Below, piece by piece: positions 36,065-44,755 of a DNA stretch of 64,000 nt; the first letter of the stretch is position 1, and each line of letters begins with the position of its first letter. Origin of the DNA: Chloroflexi bacterium 54-19 (GTDB taxonomy: Bacteria > Chloroflexota > Chloroflexia > Chloroheliales > Chloroheliaceae); assembly GCA_001898225.1 (NCBI GenBank), contig MKTJ01000015.1, positions 62,001 through 126,000 on the forward strand, read 5' to 3'. The notes under the pieces are model-generated. The model worked only from the letters and a program-made list of their open reading frames with translations. It was not told the DNA's origin and did not search any database. The position numbers were made by a program, and so were the translations under genes.

Positions 36065-36559
36065 TTAATTTGTCTGGACGATTTTGACAATTGTCTGGAT
36101 TTGTTTGATATGCGACCGTTCGTGTCGGGCCAGCCACTGGGCATAAAAATGAAGGGTGCGTTGAAGGGGAGCCCCGGCCCCGGTGACGGTTGCCGGACGG
36201 TCCCAGGCTGCGGGCGCTAGGGGTTTGAGGGTTGAAAGGAGGACTGCGCGCTGGTTGAGATAGGCTTCCAGCGAAGGCGCAAATTCCAGTTGAGGGTATC
36301 CGGTCGTTTTAATCCAGGTGGTGGGGTTTATTGCCCGCAACACGGGTTTATTTTCAGCCAGGATTGTTGTAATACAATTCCCCCAGACATCGGCACACGA
36401 GCGGAGATGGGCCAGCACCTCGTTGGCGGACCACTCGCCGGGAGCGGGTGCTGTGATAGCCTGGGCCTGGTCTAGACCGGCGGTAAGACCGGCAATGCGC
36501 CGGGGTGTCTCTGAAAGCAGGTTCAGGGTCTGTTCGAGGGTGAGAAGTTGGCCGGACAT
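36065..36559 (-). CDS. DinB-like metal-dependent family protein
   Basis: A 164-aa four-helix-bundle protein of the DinB-like superfamily. The core APAPGEWSANEVLAHLRSCADVWG has the first histidine, and the C-terminal HFYAQWLARHERSHIKQI segment supplies further histidines for metal binding. Family members include thiol-dependent transferases, but the reaction here is unknown. AAGGAG precedes the ATG. A second family member lies at 55745. Confidence 0.82.
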   Translation of the reverse strand: MSGQLLTLEQTLNLLSETPRRIAGLTAGLDQAQAITAPAPGEWSANEVLAHLRSCADVWGNCITTILAENKPVLRAINPTTWIKTTGYPQLEFAPSLEAYLNQRAVLLSTLKPLAPAAWDRPATVTGAGAPLQRTLHFYAQWLARHERSHIKQIQTIVKIVQTN

Positions 36560-36924
36560 GCAATCTCCTTTTTGTTTCGATGAAATGTTACCTTCATAAA
36601 TAGCCTATAGTCTGGTATTCCAAAAATCTTGCAATAAAGATACCAGCTTGTAAGTGAGAACTTCCCCTTTTCTTAATAGTCGCTCAATTGGACAAATCCG
36701 GCCTGAAAAATCGTTTTGCTATTTGCAGGCACCGAAAAATTATGATAACCTATTAAATATATTTTCACCGGCCTTGACCTTCTTGCGGGTGGTTGCTCGA
36801 CCATTTAACTCAGCCGGTAGCGACTTTCACTTTACGCAGTCTCTGGATTTACTTCTATAACGGGCAACGATGCACCGGGTTGAAGCGGTCGTTTTGTTTA
36901 GCTTCTTTCAGGAGATCAACACCG
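36560..36924. other. 365-nt divergent spacer
   Basis: Separates the DinB-like gene from the transglutaminase pair. It is AT-rich. The plus-strand frame stays open from 36793, but an AGGAGA site and domain start place the gene start at 36925. No clear promoter could be assigned. Confidence 0.4.
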
Positions 36925-37773
36925 ATGCAGGTAAAAATTGGTTGCGAATTGGTATACCAGGCGGCCCATGAAACCCCGTTGGTCCTGCTGGTCCGGCCCC
37001 GCCCTCAATACCATCACAAGCTTATCAAGGAAACCACCCGTCTGACCCCTGAGGTGCCTTTACACGAATTCGTGGACAACTTTGGCAACCACCAGTGGCG
37101 CATTACTGCCCCTGCCGGTCAACTCCGCATTTTCTACGATGCGGTGGCGGAAGTGCTGCCCGAACCCGACCCGGTGCTGATGGATTTGCCGGGCCACCTG
37201 GTCCAGGATTTGCCCGATGAGGTCTTGCAGTTTTTATTGCCGAGCCGTCATTGCCCTTCGGACCTGATTATCGGGGAGGCCTGGCAGATGTTTGGCGATA
37301 CTACCCCCGGTTGGCCGCGGGTCCAGGCCGTCTGCGATTGGCTCCATACCAATATCAAGTATGCCAAGGGGAGCAATTCCAGCACGACCGGGTATGACGC
37401 GTATAAAGCGGGGCAGGGGGTCTGCCGCGATTTTGCCCACATGGGCGTGATGTTTTGCCGGGCTTTGAGTATACCGGCCCGTTACGTTTGCGGCTACCTG
37501 CCGGAAATCGGGGTTATCCCCGACCCTTCCCCGATGGATTTCCACGCTTATTTCGAGGCTTTTGTGGGCGGCGAATGGCATACCTTTGATGCTCGCCACA
37601 ATATCCCCCGCACCGGGCGTGTCCTGATTGGTCAGGGCCGCGATGCCGTGGATGTCGCCCTGGCAACTTCTTATGGTGATGCCTACCTGACGAGTATCCG
37701 GGTCTGGGCTGACGAAATTATTGAAGGGGCCACTGAGTCCGGCGCTGCGCCGGTAGAGGAGGTTCTACCGTGA
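36925..37773 (+). CDS. Transglutaminase-like cysteine protease family protein 1
   Basis: A 282-aa protein without signal peptide. The N-terminal ~100 residues form a beta domain typical for bacterial transglutaminase-like proteins. The catalytic core shows Cys167 (GQGVCRDFAH), His207 (DFHAYFEAFV) and Asp222 (TFDARHN). ATG 36925 is chosen because AGGAGA lies 9 nt upstream. It overlaps the next gene by 4 nt. The family can act as protease, amidase or crosslinker; the substrate is unknown. Confidence 0.87.
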   Translation: MQVKIGCELVYQAAHETPLVLLVRPRPQYHHKLIKETTRLTPEVPLHEFVDNFGNHQWRITAPAGQLRIFYDAVAEVLPEPDPVLMDLPGHLVQDLPDEVLQFLLPSRHCPSDLIIGEAWQMFGDTTPGWPRVQAVCDWLHTNIKYAKGSNSSTTGYDAYKAGQGVCRDFAHMGVMFCRALSIPARYVCGYLPEIGVIPDPSPMDFHAYFEAFVGGEWHTFDARHNIPRTGRVLIGQGRDAVDVALATSYGDAYLTSIRVWADEIIEGATESGAAPVEEVLP

Positions 37774-38753
37774 CTTTATCTCCTTACCGTCTTTTACATG
37801 CCAAACCCCAATCGGTCCCGTTTGTTGACCATACCGGTATCGAATGGGCCAGGGTCCGGCGCACCCACTACTGGATGTACCAGAGTTTTAATTACGAATA
37901 TCCCGGCCCGGTGAAAGACTTGCACCAGCGCCTGATTGTGGTGCCGCCTGTCCAGCACGCCAACCAGACCCTGGAAGACCACAAGTTGCGAGTGTCCCAC
38001 CAGGAATTTACTTCCCGTTCCGAAAGAGACCCTTTTGGTAATCTTGTCTACTATCTCGATTTGCCCTATGTAGCCCGGTCGGTCAATTTTGAGGTCTGGT
38101 GTAGCGTCGAGCGCCGGGGTTCGACTGAAACGCCTTTGCTCCTCGACTCCGCCGACGCCCAGGTCTATCTGGAACCTTCCCGCCTGACTCTGCCTGACCT
38201 CGCGCTGGAAGCGGCGGCGGTGCGGTTGGCGGCGTGCGAGAGTGACCCCTGGCGGCTGGCCGAGGCAATTAATAGCTGGGTCTACGAAACAATGGAGTAT
38301 AAATCGGGCGTGACCAGGGTCGAGACTACTGCCGCAGAAGCTTTAAAACTGAGCCAGGGGTTGTGCCAGGACTATTCCCACATTATGCTGGCAGTCTGCC
38401 GCCTGGTCGGGATTCCGGCCCGTTATGTATCCGGCCACCTGCTCGGCGAGGGTGGTTCGCACGCCTGGGTCGAAACTTTGCTGCCGTCCCCTACCCGCCC
38501 CGGCAAACTCGAAGCTGTAGCTTTTGACCCGACGAACCATTGCCGGGCCGGTCTGCGCCATATTACGGTAGCAGTAGGCCGGGATTACCAGGATGTTTCG
38601 CCCACTTCCGGCCATTTCGATGCCCCGTATCCGGGCCGGTTGCAGTCTAGTAAACGAGCCGGGTTAATCCTGGTCGAATATTTTGACGGCAGCGAAATTA
38701 CCGTTGACGACAGCGAAATCCAATTTTTGGAAGAAGCCCGGCGGATTGCCTGA
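37770..38753 (+). CDS. Transglutaminase-like cysteine protease family protein 2
   Basis: A 327-aa protein of the same superfamily. The catalytic triad is Cys199 (SQGLCQDYSH), His231 (GGSHAWVE) and Asp253 (AFDPTNH). The N-terminal beta domain contains YWMYQSFNYEYPGPV. The GTG start lies within the GTGA overlap with the previous stop codon, so the two genes are translationally coupled and their products probably work together. It ends 4 nt from the convergent SARP gene. Confidence 0.87.
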   Translation: MTLSPYRLLHAKPQSVPFVDHTGIEWARVRRTHYWMYQSFNYEYPGPVKDLHQRLIVVPPVQHANQTLEDHKLRVSHQEFTSRSERDPFGNLVYYLDLPYVARSVNFEVWCSVERRGSTETPLLLDSADAQVYLEPSRLTLPDLALEAAAVRLAACESDPWRLAEAINSWVYETMEYKSGVTRVETTAAEALKLSQGLCQDYSHIMLAVCRLVGIPARYVSGHLLGEGGSHAWVETLLPSPTRPGKLEAVAFDPTNHCRAGLRHITVAVGRDYQDVSPTSGHFDAPYPGRLQSSKRAGLILVEYFDGSEITVDDSEIQFLEEARRIA

Positions 38754-38757
38754 AAAC

Positions 38758-41700
38758 CTAAGCGCCAGGGCCGCTGTTTAAAAGCTGGTTGACCCGTCCG
38801 GTAAATAAAAGACGGGCCTTTTCTGGCAAACCGCTGGCGATAAGCCCGGTCTTGCGGGCAGCCTGTTCGCGCCGGGCGGTGGCCTCTGCCGGGTTTCCAC
38901 AGGCTGGCGCGGTCCCGGCGATTGCTAAATCGAGCAGCCAGCCTTCCCCTGCGAGTGCAAATTCCTCGACTATTTTCTCCGCTTCTAACAAATAATCCAG
39001 GGCCTGCCGGGGTTTATTCTCCGCGCGGGCCAGCACCGCCAGGCACCGCAAAATGATGTATTGATAGCGCCGGGTGGCTTCGGTGCGCTCCTTGAAGCGC
39101 CGGAAGACCTCCTGGGCCAACCCGGTTTCGCCACCGCGCAAGAGGGCTTCGACATTGCACCAGCGGGTTAACCCGGCAAAGAGAAAAAGGTCTTCGTCCG
39201 CCGGGCTAATCGCTTTTCGGGCGTACTCGAGGGCTTTTTCCCAATCCCCCAGCGCCGCGTAATCGGCGCAAAGAGCGTCAAACACCGAATACTTGAGACT
39301 AAAAAGTACGGCCTGAAATTCTTCTTGCTCTAAAATCGCCAGGGCCTCGGTATGGGCCGCCAGGGCCGCCTCGAAATTCAAGAGGTTGCGCTGGACGTGG
39401 CCCAGGGCCAGCGCGGTAAAGGTCATTAAAAGATGTTGTTGCATCTCGTGGCTGCGGGTCACCCCTGTTTCGGCCTGTTCCAACGCCTCTCCGTATTTTC
39501 CCTGGTCCCGAAAAACCATGCCGCGCCACATGGCGTTTACCACCAGGCCCCATTCGTTGGAAATTTCCTCGGAAATCCGGCGGGTCTTCTGAAGGGTTTC
39601 CAGGGCCTGCTCCAACCGGCCCAGCTTAAACTGGGCTTCGGCTACCACGTTCAGGGAGTCGGTTTCCATGGCTTTGTCGCCGAGCAGGGCGTATAACAGG
39701 CCCGCCTCGCTGCCGTGTGCGGAGGCTGCCTCGCAAAAGGCCGACCCCGCTTCGTGATAGGACAGCACGTTCAGGCTCCGGGCGATTAAATCGGGTTTGC
39801 CAATCCGGCGGGCCAGGGTCAGGGCGTTGTTGCCGTGGAGCCGCCCGTCCTCGTTTTCAAGCTGATAGAGGGCCAGGTGCCCCAGGTTCCATTCGGTTTC
39901 GGCCAATAGTTCGAGGTCTTCCCCGCTCCCGGCTAACACCAGGGCTCTTTGCAGCAAGCTCCGGGCCTTACCTATGTTGAATGTGGTGTGAATTTCCAGG
40001 GTCGCCAGCCGGTTGAGGGCGACACACTCGATTTTGGGTTGCCGCTCTTTGAGGCCGTAGTCGAGCAATTCCTCGTAGGTGGCGGTCGCTTCCGACTCCT
40101 GGTTGTTCAGCTCGTAGCCCCGGCCAAGCTGGGTAAATAACTGCTGAACTTCTTCGGGGGCCAGGGGGTTTTCGAGGTTAGCGGTTTCGGTTTGCCGGTG
40201 CCAGAGGGCCAGGGCCTGCCGGTAATGACCGAGGGCGTCGCGGACGGCGTAAAGGCGCAGGGCGTTATCTCCGGCCTTGAGGTGCATTTTGAGAGCTTCG
40301 ACCGGCAAACCGCCCCATTCGGCGTGGTGAGCCAGGCTGGCCCAGGCCGCTCCGCTGGCCTCAAACAGCCGTAAGGCCCGGCGGTGAAAGACCCGCCGCC
40401 GGGCGTCCCCTGCCTCGGTATAGGCGACATCCCGGATTTTATCGTGACTGAAAAAGTAGGCTTCGACCGGGTTGGCCGGGTGATTTAACGGCCCGGCCTG
40501 AAGGGCGCTCCCCTCTTTTAGCAGGCTGTGTTTTAGAAGCTGGTCGAGCGCGTTCAGACCCGTGTTTTCATCCAGCCCGGCTACCCCACAGAGTTGTTCG
40601 AAGCTGAAAGCGTGGTCGAGGACGGCCCCGGCGGCCAGGAGACCGAAAGCGTCCCCACTCAAACGGCCCAACCGGGCTCGAATGACCTCGCGCACCCCCG
40701 GCGCAACCAGCCGGACCGGGTGGATTTCCTCGTCCCAGACCTTTTCTGCCAGTTTTAAAACAGGTTTTTTGGAAGAGTCTTCCGCCGGAACCAGGGCCTT
40801 GCGTTCGACCAGGGCTTTGAGGGTTTCGAGCAAAAAGAAGGGTTGCCCGCCGGTTTCGCGGTAGAGCCAGCGCGTAAATTCGGCGTGGTCCGGGGCCGGG
40901 CCGTTCCCGGTTTGGAGGCCGGAAGGAGGTGGGTCGAGTAGTTGTCCGACCAGTTGCCCGGTATCGGCGGGGCTGAGCGGGGTCAGGCTGACTTTTAGCA
41001 GGTTGTTTTCGCGTTCGAGGCCGCCAAGCCACTCCGCCAGGGCCGGGTCGGTGGCGAGAGCCTCCGAGCGGGTAGTCAGGAGCAGCAAGGCCGGGGCTTT
41101 CTGCTCGGTCAGGCGGCGGCTGAGATAGTGCAAGAGGTCCAGGGTCGCGCTATCGGCCCACTGCAAATCGTCTATCAATAGAAGCAGGGGTTTGCGGGCG
41201 GCCAGGGCCTGTAAAAGGCGGGCCACCGCTTCGAAAAGGATGCCGCGGGCCTCGGCTTCGCCCAGGTTGGCGGGTGGCGGCAGGTCGGGATAGCGTTCGT
41301 GCAGTTCGGGCAGCAGGCGCGAAAGCTCGGTCAACCAGAGGTCGGCCAGCAGGTCGTCGGGGGCGTTCTCGATTTCGAGGCGGTGGCGCAGGGCCGTTAA
41401 AAGCGGCTGGTAGGGCAAGCGCCCGCCCGTTTCGAAAGCCTGCCCGGCCAGGACATCGGCCCCCTGGGCCTGGGCGAAGCGGGTAAATTCCTGGGCCAGC
41501 CGGGTCTTGCCGATACCGGCCTCCCCCACGATAACGGCCTGTCCGGTCTTTCCCTGGAAAACCCGGTTGAATTGCTCGACCAGCCGGGAGTGTTCGGCGG
41601 CCCGGCCAAGCAGTGGAATCCGGCTCGTCCAGTCGGGACCGGGTGCGGTCGCGGTCGCGGTTTTCGGCCTGGGGGCAGGGGCGGTGCGGACCTGGGCCAG

Positions 41701-42444
41701 TAACGCCTGGGTAGCCGGGGCGGGTGGGCTCTTGAATTCGGTTTCCAGCATCTTCCGGCAGGCTTCGTAGGCTTGCAGGGCGGCTTCCCGGTGGCCGAGG
41801 GCCAGGTGTAGGCGGATAAGTTGCTGGTAGGCGGCCTCGTTCAAGCTGTCGAAAGTGGCCCAGTGGGTGGCGGTATCCAGGGCCGCGTTGAGTTCGCCCC
41901 GCTCGGACTGCCAGGCGCTTAACCGCTCGAAGACCGGGACGGCCCGGTGGTGCCAGCTTTCCCGCTGGTAGCTGACCCATTGTTCGTAGTCGGGCGCGTC
42001 TCCCAGGAAGAAACCTTCCAGGAAATCGCCCCGGTACATTTTGGTCACCTCCTGTAGCAATTCGAAGGTCGCCGGGCTGGCGGAGGTGGCGCGGTTTGCC
42101 AGCAGGTTAAAGGCTTGCCGCAGGTCTTGTAAATCGGCTTCGGTTTCGGCTTGCGGTTGGAATTGCAGGCTGTCGCGGCTGACACTCAGGCCGGTCAGGT
42201 CGAGGCCGGTCTGCTCCTTGAAACTGTTGCGGAGGCGGGCCAGGGTGTTGCGTAAGGCGGCCCGCCCGGCCTCCTGGTCGCTTTCCGGCCACAGGAGGGC
42301 GGCCAGTTTATCACGCTGGTGTGGGATAGATTCGGCCACAAGGTAAACCAGCAAAGCCAGGGTTTTGCGGGTAGGGAAAGCCAGGGTTTGCCCTTGAAAG
42401 ACGACCTGGGGTGGGCCAAGAAACCGGAAACTGAGTGGTTTCAT
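38758..42444 (-). CDS. SARP-type transcriptional activator: DNA-binding, BTAD, AAA ATPase and TPR domains
   Basis: A 1228-aa regulator of the AfsR-like large SARP type. Residues ~1-95 form an OmpR-type winged helix (FPTRKTLALLVYLV, then ALRNTLARLR). Residues ~105-255 form the bacterial transcriptional activation domain. An AAA_16-type ATPase has Walker A GEAGIGKT at 307-314 and Walker B LLLLIDDLQWAD at 420-431. The C-terminal ~480 residues are TPR-like helical repeats (YEELLDYGLKERQ, ALETLQKTRRISEEI). Such proteins activate nearby genes when the ATPase-TPR part senses a signal. The start ATG has only a weak ribosome site and is immediately preceded by three heptamer repeats. It is divergent from a small gene and SnoaL-like genes, its likely targets. 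Confidence 0.9.
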   Translation of the reverse strand: MKPLSFRFLGPPQVVFQGQTLAFPTRKTLALLVYLVAESIPHQRDKLAALLWPESDQEAGRAALRNTLARLRNSFKEQTGLDLTGLSVSRDSLQFQPQAETEADLQDLRQAFNLLANRATSASPATFELLQEVTKMYRGDFLEGFFLGDAPDYEQWVSYQRESWHHRAVPVFERLSAWQSERGELNAALDTATHWATFDSLNEAAYQQLIRLHLALGHREAALQAYEACRKMLETEFKSPPAPATQALLAQVRTAPAPRPKTATATAPGPDWTSRIPLLGRAAEHSRLVEQFNRVFQGKTGQAVIVGEAGIGKTRLAQEFTRFAQAQGADVLAGQAFETGGRLPYQPLLTALRHRLEIENAPDDLLADLWLTELSRLLPELHERYPDLPPPANLGEAEARGILFEAVARLLQALAARKPLLLLIDDLQWADSATLDLLHYLSRRLTEQKAPALLLLTTRSEALATDPALAEWLGGLERENNLLKVSLTPLSPADTGQLVGQLLDPPPSGLQTGNGPAPDHAEFTRWLYRETGGQPFFLLETLKALVERKALVPAEDSSKKPVLKLAEKVWDEEIHPVRLVAPGVREVIRARLGRLSGDAFGLLAAGAVLDHAFSFEQLCGVAGLDENTGLNALDQLLKHSLLKEGSALQAGPLNHPANPVEAYFFSHDKIRDVAYTEAGDARRRVFHRRALRLFEASGAAWASLAHHAEWGGLPVEALKMHLKAGDNALRLYAVRDALGHYRQALALWHRQTETANLENPLAPEEVQQLFTQLGRGYELNNQESEATATYEELLDYGLKERQPKIECVALNRLATLEIHTTFNIGKARSLLQRALVLAGSGEDLELLAETEWNLGHLALYQLENEDGRLHGNNALTLARRIGKPDLIARSLNVLSYHEAGSAFCEAASAHGSEAGLLYALLGDKAMETDSLNVVAEAQFKLGRLEQALETLQKTRRISEEISNEWGLVVNAMWRGMVFRDQGKYGEALEQAETGVTRSHEMQQHLLMTFTALALGHVQRNLLNFEAALAAHTEALAILEQEEFQAVLFSLKYSVFDALCADYAALGDWEKALEYARKAISPADEDLFLFAGLTRWCNVEALLRGGETGLAQEVFRRFKERTEATRRYQYIILRCLAVLARAENKPRQALDYLLEAEKIVEEFALAGEGWLLDLAIAGTAPACGNPAEATARREQAARKTGLIASGLPEKARLLFTGRVNQLLNSGPGA

Positions 42445-42447
42445 ACC

Positions 42448-42477
42448 TGATACGCTGCTTGATACGGTTTTGATACG
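42448..42477. promoter_or_regulatory. Three direct heptamer repeats, putative SARP binding site
   Basis: TGATACG occurs at 42448-42454, 42460-42466 and 42471-42477, spacings of 12 and 11 bp, about one helical turn each. A weaker fourth unit TGGTATA follows at 42484. SARP proteins bind direct heptamer repeats at 11-bp spacing. The array sits between the SARP gene and its divergent neighbour; a minus-strand TATAAT (42514-42509) lies just upstream. Confidence 0.6.
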
Positions 42478-42571
42478 GTAGGTTGGTATAACACTAACAG
42501 TGAACTTGATTATATTCTAATCCGGCGAAAGTTTTAAGGCAATTTTTGCCGGGAGAGAAAGTGAATGTTGT

Positions 42572-42934
42572 ATGAGCGGACTCGTGCTGGCGCTGCCGGT
42601 CTTACCCGGCAAATCCGAACTCTGGCGCAGGGCCATCCAGGAAATGCTGGACTCGCGCCTGGGGGCTTACGAAGCTTCCCGCCAGGCCCAGGGCGTTACC
42701 CGCGAAATCGGCTGGCTGGCCCAGACCCGGCAGGGCGAAATCGCCTTTGTGTACCTCGAAACCGCCGATACCCTGGCGACCCTGGCCCGGTTGGCCGAGT
42801 CCGGGGAAGCCTTTGACTGCTGGTTCAGGCAACAACTCCACGATATAAACGGAGTGGACCTGGACCGACCGGCCCCCGGTTGGCCGGGCGAACTGATTTA
42901 CGAATGGAATTGCAACCACTCTGAAGAATATTGA
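42572..42934 (+). CDS. Small conserved-looking protein of unknown function beside the SARP gene
   Basis: A 120-aa soluble protein, no signal peptide or membrane segment. It has the length and pattern of a dimeric alpha/beta barrel (ABM-like) domain: beta strand GLVLALPVLPGK, helix ELWRRAIQEML, strand GEIAFVYLETAD and helix FDCWFRQQLHDING. The function is not recognised. The start has a distant GGGAGAG site. It is divergent from the SARP gene across the heptamer repeats, so it is probably controlled by it, and lies 35 nt before a SnoaL-like gene. Confidence 0.7.
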   Translation: MSGLVLALPVLPGKSELWRRAIQEMLDSRLGAYEASRQAQGVTREIGWLAQTRQGEIAFVYLETADTLATLARLAESGEAFDCWFRQQLHDINGVDLDRPAPGWPGELIYEWNCNHSEEY

Positions 42935-42969
42935 GAAATTTGAACAATAGCTTTGAAAGGAGCGCTGTT

Positions 42970-43401
42970 ATGTCGCTGGAAGAAAACAAGGAGAATACTC
43001 GCCGGATTTTTCAGGCCATGAACGAATCCGACTTCGCCACCCTGGAAGAATTGATGGACCCGAACATCGTGAATAATGACCCCGGTCTGCCGCCGCTGCC
43101 GCCCGGCCTTGAGGGTTTCAAAATGCTGGTAAACCTGCTGCACGCCGGGTTTCCCCAGGACGGCAAGTTCGTGCTTGAGGACCTCGTAGCGGAAGGCGAC
43201 TATGTGGCGGTGCGCTGGACCTATAGCGGGACCCACCTGGGTGAGTTCGCAGGGGTCCCGGCTACCGGGAAATTCGTCAGCGTGGGCGGCTCGGTCATCC
43301 AGCATTTCGTAAACGGGAAAAGCGCCGAACACTGGGCCCTCTGGGACGTGCTGGGGATGTTAAGGCAGATGGGAGCCATCCCGGCGAGCAGCCCGGCCTA
43401 A
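42970..43401 (+). CDS. SnoaL-like ester cyclase family protein 1
   Basis: A 143-aa NTF2-fold protein (MSLEENKENTRRIFQAMNE, YVAVRWTYSGTHLGEFAGVPATGK, HWALWDVLGMLRQMG). The family includes polyketide cyclases and related hydrolases, but most members are uncharacterised. ATG 42970 has AAAGGAG 9 nt upstream. It is likely cotranscribed with the small protein before it, and a second copy follows after 180 nt. Confidence 0.85.
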   Translation: MSLEENKENTRRIFQAMNESDFATLEELMDPNIVNNDPGLPPLPPGLEGFKMLVNLLHAGFPQDGKFVLEDLVAEGDYVAVRWTYSGTHLGEFAGVPATGKFVSVGGSVIQHFVNGKSAEHWALWDVLGMLRQMGAIPASSPA

Positions 43402-43581
43402 CACCGGAATGTGTCACATCCTATGGGCGTGAGCGCAGTTGAGGAATCTCGATTTTATGGACAAACGACCGTGATATTCGCCAACGGCGCGGAGATCCTT
43501 CGCTACGCTCAGGATGTACTACTTCTTAATTCTATTAACCAGCTATAAAAGAGCAGCAAGAAGCGAGAAAGGAATTCTAAG

Positions 43582-44007
43582 ATGTCACAGCTTGACGATA
43601 ACAAAGAGATAGTCCGGCGGTTTGCCGAGATAGCCTGGACCGGCTCGACCCTTGACCCTGACGCCCTGGACGAACTGTTAGCCCCCGGTTTCCAGGACTT
43701 TGGCGCGCCGCCTGACCTGCCGCCGGGAGTGGAGGCCTACAAGAACTTCGTGCGGGCCTGGCATACCTCGATTGAGGGTATCACCCACGTCCCCCTCCTT
43801 TTAATCGCGGAGGGCGATAAAGTGGTCGAACACTGGAAGGCCAGCGGCACCCACGTGGGCAATTTCTTCGGGATTCCCGCCACCGGGCGTTTCGGCGGCA
43901 CCCAGGGCATCAGCACCTACCTGATTCAGAATGGAAAAATCGTCAAACGCTGGGGCAATAGCGACGATATTGGGTTGCTCCGGCAGTTGGGCGTCATACC
44001 GGGTTAA
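43582..44007 (+). CDS. SnoaL-like ester cyclase family protein 2
   Basis: A 141-aa NTF2-fold protein clearly paralogous to the previous one (LDDNKEIVRRFAEIAW, HWKASGTHVGNFFGIPATGR, DDIGLLRQLGVIPG). AAAGGA lies 8 nt before the ATG. A terminator follows directly. The substrate is unknown. Confidence 0.87.
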   Translation: MSQLDDNKEIVRRFAEIAWTGSTLDPDALDELLAPGFQDFGAPPDLPPGVEAYKNFVRAWHTSIEGITHVPLLLIAEGDKVVEHWKASGTHVGNFFGIPATGRFGGTQGISTYLIQNGKIVKRWGNSDDIGLLRQLGVIPG

Positions 44008-44025
44008 TCTTGGAAAAAAAAAGAA

Positions 44026-44057
44026 GCTGGCTATCCTTCGAAGGTAGCCAGCCTTTT
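44026..44057. terminator. Bidirectional terminator
   Basis: GCTGGCTA-CCTT and AAGG-TAGCCAGC arms with a minimal loop and flanking A and T runs, between the convergent SnoaL-like and DoxX genes. Confidence 0.85.
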
Positions 44058-44067
44058 TGATTCTGGT

Positions 44068-44484
44068 TTATTCGTCCTTTTTACCGCCGAAAATCACGCC
44101 ATCCACCGATACTTTGCCCGGTCCGGTCAGGAGCAACGCTGTCGAGGCCGCGATAATCAGGCCATTAAATTCGTAGCCTCGTTTGTTAGCCCAGAAGCCA
44201 TTTTTGAAGTGGACTTTCCAGATAGCTACCACCATTGTGTTGATGACGGCGAGGGCTCCCGCCGGGGTGAAGAAGCCGAGCAGGATGGAAAGACCGCCTA
44301 AAAATTCGCTGTAGGCTCCGACCGGCCCCAGGATTTCCGCCGGTTCGAGGTTAAGTTTCCGGGTGGTCTCGGTAAAAGCTTTCAGGCCCGGCCCTTCGAA
44401 CGAGCCAAAAACCTTCTGCGCCCCGTGGGCCATCATCATCCCGCCCAGGAAGACCCGTAAAATTAGCAATCCAAGTGAACGCAT
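44068..44484 (-). CDS. DoxX family membrane protein
   Basis: A 138-aa protein with four predicted helices (LGLLILRVFLGGMMMAHGAQKVFG, AYSEFLGGLSILLGFFTPAGAL, AVINTMVVAIWKVHF, LIIAASTALLLTGPG), matching DoxX. Members act with oxidoreductases in thiol or redox stress systems, but the role here is not known. AGAGGAG precedes the ATG. It is monocistronic. Confidence 0.9.
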   Translation of the reverse strand: MRSLGLLILRVFLGGMMMAHGAQKVFGSFEGPGLKAFTETTRKLNLEPAEILGPVGAYSEFLGGLSILLGFFTPAGALAVINTMVVAIWKVHFKNGFWANKRGYEFNGLIIAASTALLLTGPGKVSVDGVIFGGKKDE

Positions 44485-44755
44485 TTCATCTCCTCTTTCG
44501 TCTGTATTTGTAATGGATTATCTATAAAGCTGTTTATTCAAAAATGTGGTTTAACTTATCCCAATCTCATTTTTCTAAAAACGCAGCCGTAGCAGTCCCA
44601 AAACAACTTTTATAAGCAGCACTATGATTTCCATAGTATTGGCAGGCGCTCATACTAAAACCGGGGATACTATTTGTCAATGTTGACCGCTTTTGCTTTA
44701 ATACACAGGTCAAATTTCTACACTTAATCAGCGGACTAAAAAAGCTACAGGTGAA

